Source: Actinokineospora sp. NBRC 105648
Lineage (GTDB): Bacteria; Actinomycetota; Actinomycetes; Mycobacteriales; Pseudonocardiaceae
Direction: 5' to 3'
DNA: 64,000 nucleotides
Assembly: GCF_030269645.1 (NCBI RefSeq)
Contig: NZ_BSTR01000011.1
Location: forward strand, 62,001 to 126,000
Of this stretch, positions 25,320 through 34,747 are shown piece after piece. The position numbers and the translations under genes were made by a program. Within the stretch, counting starts at the first letter, position 1. Each line of letters starts with the position of its first letter. The notes under the pieces were generated by a model, which was not told the origin of the DNA, searched no databases, and saw only the letters and a program-made list of their open reading frames with translations.

Positions 25320-26677
25320 TGCGCACGGTGATCGAGAACGCCGCGATCGCCACCGTCGACGCGGCCGGGACCGAGTATCCGCTCGGGCACCTCGTGGTCG
25401 ACGGCGGCGTGATCGAGTCGGTGGGCCCGGGGCCGGCCGACGTCCCCGCCGACCGCCGGGTCGACGGCACCGGCTGCCTGCTGACCCCGGGGCTGGTCAA
25501 CACCCACCACCACCTCTACCAGTGGGCCACCCGCGGCTACGGCCAGCAGTCGGACCTGTTCCACTGGCTGGTGGAGCTCTACCCGGTGTGGGCGGGGCTG
25601 GACGAGTCGATCACCCGCGCGGCGGCCACCGCCGGGCTGCTCCGCCTGGCGCTCACCGGGTGCACCACCGCGGCCGACCACCACTACGTCTTCCCGCGCC
25701 ACGGCGGCGACCTGCTGGGCGCCACCGTCGAGGCGGCGGCCGAGGTCGGGATCCGGCTGCACGCGGTGCGCGGGTCGATGGACCGGGGCATCAGCGACGG
25801 CGGGCTGCCGCCGGACTCCCTCGTGGAGACGACCGAGGCCGCGCTGGCCGGGACGCAAGCCGCCATCGAGCGGTGGCACTCGCCCTCGCCGGACGCGTTC
25901 GTCCAGGTCGCCGTGGGTCCGTGCTCGCCCTTCTCGGTGAGCACGCCGCTGCTGACCGGGGCCGCCGAACTCGCCCGTTCGACCGGGGTCCGGCTGCACA
26001 CCCACCTCGCGGAGACCCTGGAGGAGGAGCAGCAGTGCCAGGGGGAACACGGCCGCACCCCGGTGGAGTACGTCCAGGACCTGGACTGGCTCGGCCCCGA
26101 CGTGTGGCTGGCGCACGGCGTGCACCTGTCCGACGACGCGGTCAAGACGCTGGGCGCCACCGGCACCGGGGTGGCGCACTGCCCGACGTCCAACGCCCGG
26201 CTGGGCACCGGGATCGCCCGGGTGGCCGACCTGCTGGCCGCGGGCGTCCCGGTCGGCCTCGGCGCGGACGGTGCGGCGTCCAATGAGGACGGTGGACTCG
26301 GCGGCGAGCTGCGCCAGGCCCTCTACCAGACCAGGATCCGCGGCGGGGCCGCGACGCTGACCGCCCGCGACGTGCTCCGGTTGGCCACCGCGGGCGGTGC
26401 CGCCTGCCTGGGCCGCTCGGCCGACCTCGGGTCGCTGGAGCCGGGCAAGCAGGCCGACGTCGCGCTGTGGCGGCTCACCGGGATCGACCACGTCGGCATC
26501 GCGGATCCGGTGGCGGCGCTGGTGTTCGCCGCGCTGCCGCCGTTGAAGCTGCTGCTGGTGGGTGGTCGCACGGTGGTCGAGGACGGGCTGGCCACCCAGA
26601 TCGGGGCCGCCGCCGTCGCCGCGAACCTGGGCGCGGCGGCCAAGTCGCTGGCGCGGAAGGCGGGGCTGCACCGATGA
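25319..26677 (+). CDS. 8-oxoguanine deaminase / guanine deaminase-type amidohydrolase
   Basis: 452-residue metal-dependent deaminase of the Atz/Trz type. Metal ligands and catalytic residues are seen in GLVNTHHHLYQWATRGYG (HxH), RLHTHLAETLEEEQ (His, Glu), AHGVHLSDD and LGADGAASNEDGG (Asp). The SDLFHWLVELYPVW segment after the first His motif is typical of 8-oxoguanine deaminases, which convert 8-oxoguanine to urate; guanine deamination to xanthine would also suit the operon. Inserted between the Fe-S and Mo subunits of xanthine dehydrogenase, with overlaps on both sides. Confidence 0.88.
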   Translation: MRTVIENAAIATVDAAGTEYPLGHLVVDGGVIESVGPGPADVPADRRVDGTGCLLTPGLVNTHHHLYQWATRGYGQQSDLFHWLVELYPVWAGLDESITRAAATAGLLRLALTGCTTAADHHYVFPRHGGDLLGATVEAAAEVGIRLHAVRGSMDRGISDGGLPPDSLVETTEAALAGTQAAIERWHSPSPDAFVQVAVGPCSPFSVSTPLLTGAAELARSTGVRLHTHLAETLEEEQQCQGEHGRTPVEYVQDLDWLGPDVWLAHGVHLSDDAVKTLGATGTGVAHCPTSNARLGTGIARVADLLAAGVPVGLGADGAASNEDGGLGGELRQALYQTRIRGGAATLTARDVLRLATAGGAACLGRSADLGSLEPGKQADVALWRLTGIDHVGIADPVAALVFAALPPLKLLLVGGRTVVEDGLATQIGAAAVAANLGAAAKSLARKAGLHR

Positions 26678-28974
26678 CGAGCACCACCACCGATACGAAC
26701 ACCAGCACCGGCATCGGTGCCAGTCCGGTCCGCCCGGACGGCACGCTGAAGGTCAAGGGCGAGTTCGCCTACAGCTCGGACCTGTGGGCCGACGACATGC
26801 TCTGGGGCGCCACCCTGCGCAGCCCGCACCCGCACGCCCGGATCCGCGGCGTCGACCTCACCGGCGCGCTCAAGATCGCCGGGGTGTACGCGGTGCTCAC
26901 CCACGACGACGTCCCCGGGGTCAACCGGTTCGGCCTCGAACACCCGGACCAGCCGGTGCTCGCCGAGGATGTCGTGCGCTACCAGGGGGAACCGGTCGCC
27001 GTCGTCGCGGCCGACCACCCGGAGACCGCCCGCCGGGCCGTCGCGGCGATCACCGTCGACTACGAGGTGCTCGACCCGGTCACCGACCCGAACACCGCCG
27101 CTGACCGCCCGCCGCTGCACCCCGGCGGCAACGTGGTGCGACACGTCCGGATCCGCAAGGGCGATCCCGGCGCGTCAGCGTCCACTGTGGTCAGTGGTGA
27201 GTACACCGTCGGCATGCAGGACCAGGCTTTCCTCGGGCCGGAGTCGGGGATGGCGGTGCCCGCCGAGGACGGTGGTGTCGACCTGTTCGTCGCCACCCAG
27301 TGGTTGCACGTCGACCAGAGCCAGGTCGCCGCCGCGCTGGGCCTGCCGCCGGAGAAGGTGCGGATCACCCTGGCCGGGGTCGGTGGCGCGTTCGGCGCTC
27401 GCGAGGACCTGTCCATGCAGGTGCACGCCAGCCTGCTCGCGTTGCGCACCAACCGGCCGGTGAAGTTCGTCTACGGCCGCGAGGAGTCCTTCTTCGGGCA
27501 CGTGCACCGCCACCCCGCCATCCTGCGCTACGAGCACGGCGCCGACGCCGACGGCCGCCTGGTGTACGTCCGCGCCGAGATCCTGCTCGACGGTGGCGCC
27601 TACGCCTCCAGCACCAGCGCGGTCGTGGCCAACGCGGCGACCCTCGGCGCCGGGCCCTACGACGTCCCCAACGTCCACATCGACGCCATCGGCCTCTACA
27701 CCAACAACCCGCCCTGCGGTGCCATGCGCGGATTCGGCGCCGTGCAGGCGTGTTTCGCCTATGAGTCTCAAATGGACAAATTGGCCGCCGCGCTCGACCT
27801 GGATCCCGTCGAGCTGCGCGTGCGCAACGCCCTGCGCGAGGGTGCCGCCATGCCCACCGGGCAGATCATCGACTCCGCCGCCCCGGTCGCGGAGCTGCTG
27901 CGCCTCGTGCGCGACCGGCCGCTGCCCGCCCCCGCCGCCGACGACCCGCGCGAGCGGCCGGGCGGCGTCGCGAACACCACCCACGGCGAGGGCGTGCGCC
28001 GCGGCGTCGGCTACGGCGTGGGCATCAAGAACGTGGGCTTCTCCGAGGGCTTCGACGACTACTCCACCGCCAGTGTGCGGCTGTGGGTCAGCGGCGGTGA
28101 GCCGGTGGTGTCCGTACACACCGCGGCGGCCGAGGTCGGGCAGGGGCTGGTGACGCTCCAGGCGCAGATCGCCCGCACCGAGCTGGGTGTGCGGCAGGTG
28201 ACCGTGCTGCCCGCCGACACCAGCGTCGGCAGCGCCGGGTCCAGTTCGGCCTCCCGGCAGAGCTACGTCACCGGGGGCGCGGTCAAGGCCGCGTGCGAGG
28301 CCGTCCGCGCCGAGGTCCTCGACCTGGTCGACGCGCCCGGGGAGCTCTACCTCAACGGCGGCCGGGTGGTCGACTCGGCGGGCGCGACCGTGGCCGAGGT
28401 GGCCGACCTGCTCGGCGACCGGGTCGTCGAGCAGACCGTCGAGTGGCGGCACCGGCCCACCGAGCCGATCGACCCGGAGACCGGGCAGGGGCGGGCGCAC
28501 GTGCAGTACGCGTTCGCCGCGCACCGGGCGGTCGTCGACGTCGACACCGAGTTGGGGCTGGTCCGGGTCGTCGAGCTGGCCTGCGCGCAGGACGTGGGTC
28601 GGGCGCTCAACCCGCAGGCAGTCCTCGGCCAGATCCACGGCGGCAGCGCGCAGGGGCTCGGGCTGGCGGTGATGGAGGAGATCCTGGTCGTCGACGGCAA
28701 GGTCCGGAACCCGTCGTTCACCGACTACCTGATCCCGACCACCCTGGACACACCCCCGATGGCGGTGGACGTCCTGGAGCTGGCCGACCCGCACGCCCCG
28801 TACGGCCTGCGCGGCGTCGGCGAGCCGCCGACGATCTCGGTGACGCCCGCGGTGGTCGCCGCGATCCGCGCCGCCACCGGTGTGGCCCTCACCCGCGTCC
28901 CGGTCCGGCCGGAACACCTCGTCCTCGCCGAGAGCCCCCCGCACGCCGACACTCTTGTCGATGACACAGAGTAG
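26674..28974 (+). CDS. Xanthine dehydrogenase molybdopterin-binding subunit
   Basis: 766 residues. It binds the molybdenum cofactor and hydroxylates hypoxanthine and xanthine. Conserved regions include GVGGAFGAREDLSMQVHASL, PCGAMRGFGAVQACFAYESQ (substrate-binding Arg/Phe region), AAEVGQGLVTLQAQIART, SAGSSSASRQSYVTGGAV and the C-terminal GLRGVGEPPTIS with the presumed catalytic Glu. Last gene of the purine operon. No xdhC-like insertion factor is in the window. Confidence 0.96.
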   Translation: MTSTTTDTNTSTGIGASPVRPDGTLKVKGEFAYSSDLWADDMLWGATLRSPHPHARIRGVDLTGALKIAGVYAVLTHDDVPGVNRFGLEHPDQPVLAEDVVRYQGEPVAVVAADHPETARRAVAAITVDYEVLDPVTDPNTAADRPPLHPGGNVVRHVRIRKGDPGASASTVVSGEYTVGMQDQAFLGPESGMAVPAEDGGVDLFVATQWLHVDQSQVAAALGLPPEKVRITLAGVGGAFGAREDLSMQVHASLLALRTNRPVKFVYGREESFFGHVHRHPAILRYEHGADADGRLVYVRAEILLDGGAYASSTSAVVANAATLGAGPYDVPNVHIDAIGLYTNNPPCGAMRGFGAVQACFAYESQMDKLAAALDLDPVELRVRNALREGAAMPTGQIIDSAAPVAELLRLVRDRPLPAPAADDPRERPGGVANTTHGEGVRRGVGYGVGIKNVGFSEGFDDYSTASVRLWVSGGEPVVSVHTAAAEVGQGLVTLQAQIARTELGVRQVTVLPADTSVGSAGSSSASRQSYVTGGAVKAACEAVRAEVLDLVDAPGELYLNGGRVVDSAGATVAEVADLLGDRVVEQTVEWRHRPTEPIDPETGQGRAHVQYAFAAHRAVVDVDTELGLVRVVELACAQDVGRALNPQAVLGQIHGGSAQGLGLAVMEEILVVDGKVRNPSFTDYLIPTTLDTPPMAVDVLELADPHAPYGLRGVGEPPTISVTPAVVAAIRAATGVALTRVPVRPEHLVLAESPPHADTLVDDTE

Positions 28975-29062
28975 AGCGAACTCAGAGTGAGGATGACCCG
29001 AATGGACGTGGGGGTTTGTCAGTAATCTGAGCGGCATCGATGGTGAATCAGAGGTGCTGTCC

Positions 29063-29869
29063 GTGACTGAATCCTCCAGCTGGGTTCCCGAAGGCGTGAA
29101 TACCGAGCTGCCCAGTGCGGCCCGGGTTTACGACTACCTGCTCGGCGGCGGGCACAACTTCCCGGGCGACCGGGCGCTGGCCGAGGAGCTGGTGCGGCTG
29201 CTGCCCGCGCGCGACATGTCCCGGCTCAACCGGGCGTTCCTGCGTCGGGCCGTGCTGCACCTGCTCGACGCGGGCATCACCCAGTTCCTGGACCTCGGCT
29301 CCGGCATCCCGACCGTCGGCAACGTCCACGAGATCGCCCTGGCGGCCGACCCCACCGCGCGCGTGGTGTACGTCGACTACGAGCCGGTGGCGGTCGCGCA
29401 CAGCGAGATGCTGCTGCGCGAGGTCCCCAACGCCGACGTCCTGCGCGCGGACATGCGCGAGCCCGAGAAGATCCTGCGGGCACCGCGGGTGCGCGAGCTG
29501 ATCGACCTGTCCGCGCCGTTGGGCCTGCTCATGGTCGGTGTCGCCCAGTTCATCCCGGACGACGACGACCCGTGGGCGCTGGTCGCCCGCTACCGCGACG
29601 CGCTGGCACCGGGCAGCCACCTCGCGCTGTCCGCGTTCACCTGGGACAACGCGCCCGAGGGGATGGCCGGGGCGGTCGAGGTGTTCCGGCACAGCCAGGA
29701 CCCGATCTTCCCGCGCACCCACCAGGAGATCCTCCGGCTCTTCGACGGCTTCGAGCTGGTCGAACCGGGACTGGTCTACACGCCGCTGTGGCGACCGGAG
29801 CGCGCCGAGGATGTCGGTGATAACGCGGCGCGTTCGAATCTCTATGCGGGTGTCGCACGCAAGACTTAA
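29063..29869 (+). CDS. SAM-dependent methyltransferase, DUF574 family
   Basis: 268 residues from GTG 29063, eight bases after GAGG. The family N-terminus is clear (PSAARVYDYLLGGGHNFPGD), followed by the SAM motif QFLDLGSGIPTVGNVHEIA and VVYVDYEPVAVAHSEMLL. DUF574 methyltransferases are abundant in actinomycetes; substrates are unknown. Isolated, 88 bases behind the purine operon, with an own presumptive promoter. Confidence 0.94.
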   Translation: MTESSSWVPEGVNTELPSAARVYDYLLGGGHNFPGDRALAEELVRLLPARDMSRLNRAFLRRAVLHLLDAGITQFLDLGSGIPTVGNVHEIALAADPTARVVYVDYEPVAVAHSEMLLREVPNADVLRADMREPEKILRAPRVRELIDLSAPLGLLMVGVAQFIPDDDDPWALVARYRDALAPGSHLALSAFTWDNAPEGMAGAVEVFRHSQDPIFPRTHQEILRLFDGFELVEPGLVYTPLWRPERAEDVGDNAARSNLYAGVARKT

Positions 29870-30022
29870 ACGTCACCCATTTGGCGGATGAAATGACCCG
29901 GCCAACCTAGTCCGATGGGGTGGCGTCAGGTGCCCATTCGGGTGCAGAGTGGTACTTCAGGACTTCCCTGGCTGTCTTCCCGGGCCGGTGGACTAGCGCA
30001 CCGACAAAGGACGGTCTTTGGC

Positions 30023-32020
30023 GTGGACCGCGCTGAGTTGGCCATCAGATGGGCCGCCGCGTTGACCCAGGTCGCCTACGTCGCGCGCGACCGCGACGTG
30101 ATCGAGCGCGAGCTGGCCGACCTGCTCGGCGCGCTCGTCGCCTGCCTGCGCGCGGACGGCCCGGACGAGGCGACCGGGGTCGGTCGGGCGCTCGCCGAGA
30201 GCGGGTTCCACCAGCCGGTGTGCGTGCGGGTCTCGATCGACGTGCTGTCCTCCGGGCTGCCCCGGCTGACCGAAGTGGACGATGCGACCCGACTGCCCGG
30301 CGTGCTCGCCGCGCTCGCCGCCGGTTTCGCCGACGCCACCCGGCGGCGGCTCTTCGCCGAGCAGCAGGACCTGCGCGACGCGCTCGTGCACGCCAGGAAC
30401 ACCGTCGAGCGCGACCTGCGGGCCAGCGAAGCCCGGTTCGGCGAGGTGTTCACCACCTCCGCGCTCGGCATGGTCATCTCCGACCTCGGCGGCGGCGTGG
30501 CCCGGGCCAACGAGGCGCTGGAGGAGATGCTCGGCTACAAGCCCGGCACGCTCTTCCGCAAGCGCCTCGACGACCTGTTCCACCCGCAGGACCGCGCCTA
30601 CCTGCGCACCCGCTACGACGAGCTGGCCGACGGCGTCGGCCACCAGCTCGACGAGCGCACCCGGTTCCTGCGCGCCGACGGCGAGACGCAGTGGGTCCGG
30701 GTGGCGGTCTCGGTGCTGCGCGACCGGGACGACCTGCCCGACCACCACGTGACGATGGTGCAGGACATCTCCGACCTGCACCTGCTCGAGCACCACATCA
30801 GCCACCAGGGCACGCACGACCCGCTCACCGGGCTGCCCAACCGGCAGGCCTTCGTCGGTCGGCTGGAGGAGGCGCTGGGCACCGGGCAGGAGGTGTCGGT
30901 GCTGCACCTGGGTCTCGACGACTTCGCCGTGACCAACGACGGCATCGGCCGGGCCGCGGGCGACCACCTGCTGCGCGAGGTCGCGGCCCGGCTGACCCAG
31001 CTGCTCGGCGAGCAGCCGGGGATCGTGGCGCGGCTCGCGGGCGACGAGTTCGCGATGATGCTCGAGCACCCGCCGGGTGGGCTCGACGTCGGCGGCGTCG
31101 CCACCGAGATCAACGACGTGCTGTCCGAACCGACCTATGTGGACGGCCAGGGCATCGCCGCGTGGGCGACGATCGCGGTGGTCAGCCTGCCGTCGGCGGA
31201 CACCAAACCGGACGAGCTGCTGCGCGCCACCGATATCGCGCTGCGCAAGCTCAAGCAGCGCGGGCGCAGGCAGTGGTGCGTGGTCGACCCGGTGCAGAAC
31301 CAGCTCTACCGCGAGCAGTACCGCCTCGCGGCGACGATCCCGGGCGCCTGGGAGAACGGCGAGCTGGGCCTGGAACTGCGGCCGGTCGTCGCGCTGGCGG
31401 AGCGGACCGTGGTCGCCACCGAGGCGCTGCTGCGCTGGGAGCACCCGGAGTACGGCGTGCTGGGGCCGCAGCGGTGCGCCGAGCTGCTGCTGGACACCGG
31501 GCTCAGTGTCCTGCTGGGACACTGGGTGCTCGGCCAAGCCGCGGCGGCTGTCGAGGGGTCGGCGCTGTACCTGGAGCTCTCGGCCGAGCAGGTCGCGGAC
31601 CCGGACCTGGTGATGCAGGTCCGGCGGGTGCTGGGCGAGTCCGGCCTCGACGCCGACCGGCTGGAGCTGGGCATGCCAGTCTGCTCACTGTCCATTGGGG
31701 ATGGTGTGGCCGAGGACAACCTGGGCGTGCTGGTGGACCTCGGGGTCCGTACGGTGCTGACCGACTTCGGGCACACCCGCGGCGACCTGGCCTGCCTGGA
31801 GGACTTACCGATCCACTCGGTCCGGATGTCGGGCGCCGTCGTGTCGCGGGTGGTGCGGCCCGATCCGGCGGCGTTGTTCACGCGGTCGGTGGCGGGGCTG
31901 GTGCCGATGGTGCGGGAGGTGGGGATCTCGGTGCTGGTGCCGGGGATCTCCACTGAGGAGCAGGCCAAGTGGTGGATGGGGGTTGGGGCTGATCTGGGGA
32001 CTGGTCCGTTGTTCTCCTGA
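30023..32020 (+). CDS. PAS-GGDEF-EAL protein with degenerate catalytic motifs
   Basis: 665 residues from GTG 30023 (MDRAELAIRWAAALTQVAYV). The N-terminal helical region is unknown (1-140). PAS is about 140-260 (SEARFGEVFTTSALGMVISD), GGDEF about 265-420 and EAL about 430-650. The GGDEF signature reads LAGDEFAMML, and the start of the domain, THDPLTGLPNRQAF, is intact. In the EAL half TEALLRWEHPEYG is present, but the later metal/catalytic motifs have changed: EITE reads LELG, DDFG reads TDFG and KID reads VRMSG. No signal peptide or membrane segment: a soluble c-di-GMP-related sensor, possibly only binding. AGDEF cyclases can be active. Confidence 0.9.
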   Translation: MDRAELAIRWAAALTQVAYVARDRDVIERELADLLGALVACLRADGPDEATGVGRALAESGFHQPVCVRVSIDVLSSGLPRLTEVDDATRLPGVLAALAAGFADATRRRLFAEQQDLRDALVHARNTVERDLRASEARFGEVFTTSALGMVISDLGGGVARANEALEEMLGYKPGTLFRKRLDDLFHPQDRAYLRTRYDELADGVGHQLDERTRFLRADGETQWVRVAVSVLRDRDDLPDHHVTMVQDISDLHLLEHHISHQGTHDPLTGLPNRQAFVGRLEEALGTGQEVSVLHLGLDDFAVTNDGIGRAAGDHLLREVAARLTQLLGEQPGIVARLAGDEFAMMLEHPPGGLDVGGVATEINDVLSEPTYVDGQGIAAWATIAVVSLPSADTKPDELLRATDIALRKLKQRGRRQWCVVDPVQNQLYREQYRLAATIPGAWENGELGLELRPVVALAERTVVATEALLRWEHPEYGVLGPQRCAELLLDTGLSVLLGHWVLGQAAAAVEGSALYLELSAEQVADPDLVMQVRRVLGESGLDADRLELGMPVCSLSIGDGVAEDNLGVLVDLGVRTVLTDFGHTRGDLACLEDLPIHSVRMSGAVVSRVVRPDPAALFTRSVAGLVPMVREVGISVLVPGISTEEQAKWWMGVGADLGTGPLFS

Positions 32021-32090
32021 TCGCTTCTCCTTTGCTGGCTCTGGGTGTTGCCGTCGGGGGCTTCTGCTTCCCCTACGCCAAGTGTGACTA

Positions 32091-32147
32091 CGGCCGGTGT
32101 GGGCTTGTCAAGGCGGGAAAGATGCCTTGACAAGCCCACACCGGCCG
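32091..32147 (+). terminator. 24-bp perfect inverted repeat, terminator of the GGDEF-EAL gene
   Basis: Arms of 24 bp (left arm begins CGGCCGGTGTGGGCTTGT) around the 9-base loop GGGAAAGAT, followed by TGTTT, 70 bases past the stop. Stem length and perfection exceed the usual terminators in this window. Confidence 0.65.
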
Positions 32148-33285
32148 TGTTTGGGGCTGCGTATGGGATGCAGGGGGGAGTGTGGTCAGGGCTCCTGTGG
32201 GTGTGCTGGTTCCTGGGGCTGGGGTGGGGGTGCCTTGGGGGTGGCCGCTCGGGGGTGGTGCCGAGGGGGTGGGTGGTGCTGGTGCCGTGGGGTGTTGTGT
32301 TGGGTGGCTGCTCAGGTGTGCTGCCTTGGGGTGGCGCTCGACGGTGGCGTGCCTAGGGTCTGGCGGTGCTGGTGCGGTGGGGTGTGGCTTCGGGTGGTGC
32401 CCGGGTGTGCTGGTGCGGCGGGATGTTGGTTGGGGTGGCTGCAAAGGGGCCTGGGGGTGGCCGCACGGGGGTGGTGCCGAGGGGGTGGGTAGTGCTGGTG
32501 CCGTGAGGTGTTGCGTTGGGTGGCTGCTCGGGGGTGGTGCCTGGGGTTGGCTGCTCGGCGGTGGCGTGTGGAGGGGCTTGGCGGTGCTGGTGCGGTGGCG
32601 TGTTGCTTCGGGTGGTGCCGGGTGCTGGGTGCGGCTGTTGGTTGGGTGGCTGCTCGGGCGGCCTAGAGGTGGCCGCTGGGGGGTGGTGCCGAGGGGCGGG
32701 TGGTGCTGATGGCGTGAGGTGTTGCGTTGGGCGGCTGCTCAGGGTGGTGCCTGGGGTTGGCTGCTCGGCGGTGGCGTGCCGAGGGGCCGGGTGGTGCTGG
32801 TGCGGTGGGGTGGCTGCTTGGGGGTGGTGCCAAGGGAGCCTGGCGGTGCTGGTGCTTCGGGTGTTCGGGTGCTGCCGAGGCGGCCGGGTGTGCTGGTGTG
32901 GCGGGATGTTGCTGGGGGCGGTGGGCGGGGGCGCTGTGGTGCTGGACGCGGGTGTGATCTACCTGCGCAGGTGCCGACCCCGACGCCGATGCCGTTGGTG
33001 TCCGAGGCGGACTGAGGTGGGCGGGGTGTGCCCGGTCTGGTGCTGAGCGAACTCCGCCGCTGTGCCGCGCCGTGCCGCTGTGCTGCGGGGTGGAGCGGTG
33101 CGGCAGGGGCCCGGCAGTGCTGCGGTGGAACTGGCGGAGCGGTGAGGTGGTGCGGCGAGGCAGGGTGCGCAGGCGGCGCGGTGGTGCTGGGGGCTGGGTG
33201 GCCGGAGGTCCGCCCTGGTGCGCCTCGTCAGGCTGCTACCGGGGGGACGCGGGCGGTTACCCTGTGTGCTTAGGTGCCGAGCTGC
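32148..33285. other. 1.1-kb gene-free G/T-skewed region
   Basis: No supported gene. The plus strand is made almost wholly of G and T with C, and A is rare until about 33,000. Open frames here translate to monotonous G/V/W/C or P/H/T strings and are composition artefacts. It contains the ~215-bp degenerate repeats annotated separately; 33,030-33,240 remains G-rich without clear repeats. Confidence 0.7.
32233..32935 (+). repeat. Three imperfect tandem copies of a ~215-bp G/T-rich unit
   Basis: The landmark GTGGCCGC followed by GGGGGTGGTGCCGAGGGG recurs at 32241, 32457 and 32669 (spacings 216 and 212). A second landmark, TGGCGGTGCTGGTGC, recurs at about 32362, 32579 and 32842. Copies differ by substitutions and small indels; the third is longer. 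Many G runs could form quadruplexes. Confidence 0.7.
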
Positions 33286-33567
33286 TCAGGCGGCTGCGGG
33301 GGCGCCGGTCAGGGCGTCGGTGCCTGCCTGGGTCAGCGTCGCGGGGACTCGTTCGCCGAAGCGGCCCGTGGTGGCGGTGATGAGGCCCTGGTGGGTGAGC
33401 TGGTGCGCGGTGAACTGGTCGCAGCAGGAGAAGCCGTCGATGTAGAGGTCGGGTTCGCGGCTGCAGGCGAGTTGGGCTCTGCCCTGGGCGACGGCGCGGA
33501 GCATGGCGATGGCGCGGTGGCTCAGGTGCTGGCCGGTGCGTTCATGCGGTTCGACAGTGATGGTCAT
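33286..33567 (-). CDS. Small winged-helix-like hypothetical protein
   Basis: 93 residues, MTITVEPHERTGQHLSHRAI start, with AGGGGGGAA ten bases upstream of the ATG. The middle part (AIAMLRAVAQGRAQLACSRE, DLYIDGFSCCDQFTAHQL) and the C-terminal GLITATTGRFGERVPATLTQ with AGTDAL resemble a winged helix of the kind where a leucine-rich helix is followed by a beta wing. Two adjacent Cys are present. Function unknown; no neighbours in an operon. Confidence 0.75.
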   Translation of the reverse strand: MTITVEPHERTGQHLSHRAIAMLRAVAQGRAQLACSREPDLYIDGFSCCDQFTAHQLTHQGLITATTGRFGERVPATLTQAGTDALTGAPAAA

Positions 33568-33730
33568 CTGCGGTTCCCCCCTGGGTCGGGTTCATCTGGT
33601 GTTCGTAGCGGTTGCCCTCTTGGATGCTTGGGCCCCTCATCAGGTTGCATCGAAGTGCGACCCCGCTCACGTTACAAAGCGTGACGAGGTCTACAGGGGA
33701 AGAGGCGTCGGCGTGTCGCGTGGATACCGG

Positions 33731-34747
33731 TCAGGCCGAGTCGCGGATTACCAGTTCGGTTGGCAACAGGACCGAGGCCGGTAGTCCGCCCTCGCCCTTC
33801 ACCTGGGCCAGCAGGCGGGCGGTGGTGGTCCGGCCGAGCTCCTCGACGTCCTGACGGACGGTCGTGAGCCGGGGGGCGGTGGAGGTGGCCAGCACCGAGT
33901 CGTCGAAGCCGACCAGGGCGATGTCCTCGGGGACCCGCAGGCCGCGCTCGGCGAGGGTGCGCAGGGCGCCGATCGCGATGATGTCGGCGGCGGCGAACAC
34001 CGCGTCGGTGTCCGGGTGGGCGTCCAGCAGTGCGGCCATCGCCGCGGCGCCGCCCTCGACGCTGAAGTCGGAGCGGGCGACCCGGTCGGTGCGGCGGTCG
34101 GCCTCGGCCATGCCGCGCCGCCAGCCCGCGAGGCGGTCGATGCCCACGGCCATGTCGTCCGGGCCCGCGATGGTCGCGATCCGCTGCCTGCCGGTGCGCA
34201 GCAGGTGCCGGGCGGCGGTGAGGCCGCCGGTGAGGTTGTCGGAGTCGACGTAGGGGACGGTCACCTCGGCCAGTGGCCTGCCCACCAGCACCACCGGCAG
34301 CCCGGCCGCGACGAGGCGGGCCGGGAGCGGGTCGCGGCCGTGCAGGCTGACGACCACGGCGCCGTCGACGTGGCCGCCGCAGAGGTAGTTCTCCAGGGTC
34401 TGGTCGTCCTGCTCCTGGGCCATCAGCAGGACCAGCTGCCTGCGGCTGCCCGCCATCCCGGCGTAGACCCCGCGCAGGATCTTGGCGAAGAACGGGTCGC
34501 CGAAGACCCGGTCGCCGTGCTCGGAGACCACCAGCGCGATCGAGTTGGTCCGCCGGGTGACGAGGTTGCGCGCGGCCTGGTTGGGCACGTAGCGCAGGTC
34601 GCCGATCGCCTGCTCGACCGCGGCCCGCGCGCGCTTGCTGACCCCGGGCAGATCGTTGATCACCCGCGACACCGTGGACCGCGACACCCCGGCGACCCGC
34701 GCCACCTCTTCCAGGGTAGGGGCGACGCGCTCGTCCGGTGGTGTCAT
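33731..34747 (-). CDS. LacI family transcriptional regulator
   Basis: 338 residues. The LacI HTH begins at residue 10 (PTLEEVARVAGVSRSTVSRV, then the hinge helix with RYVPNQAARNLVTRRTNS). A periplasmic-binding-protein-like ligand domain follows (FGDPFFAKILRGVYAG, GAVVVSLHGRDPLPA, VPYVDSDNLTGGLTAARHLL, FAAADIIAIGALRTLAERG). Start ATG 34747 is the first Met before the HTH. No sugar transporter or glycosidase gene is adjacent, so the regulon is not evident. Confidence 0.94.
   Translation of the reverse strand: MTPPDERVAPTLEEVARVAGVSRSTVSRVINDLPGVSKRARAAVEQAIGDLRYVPNQAARNLVTRRTNSIALVVSEHGDRVFGDPFFAKILRGVYAGMAGSRRQLVLLMAQEQDDQTLENYLCGGHVDGAVVVSLHGRDPLPARLVAAGLPVVLVGRPLAEVTVPYVDSDNLTGGLTAARHLLRTGRQRIATIAGPDDMAVGIDRLAGWRRGMAEADRRTDRVARSDFSVEGGAAAMAALLDAHPDTDAVFAAADIIAIGALRTLAERGLRVPEDIALVGFDDSVLATSTAPRLTTVRQDVEELGRTTTARLLAQVKGEGGLPASVLLPTELVIRDSA

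Noticed and set aside
30023-32020. Active EAL phosphodiesterase
   Set aside because: Only the first EAL motif is intact; later metal-binding and catalytic motifs are substituted.
32182-32709. Open frames of 100-180 codons across the G/T-rich region on both strands
   Set aside because: Monotonous G/V/W/C or P/H/T translations, no ribosome site, repeats not in register with codons. Composition artefact.
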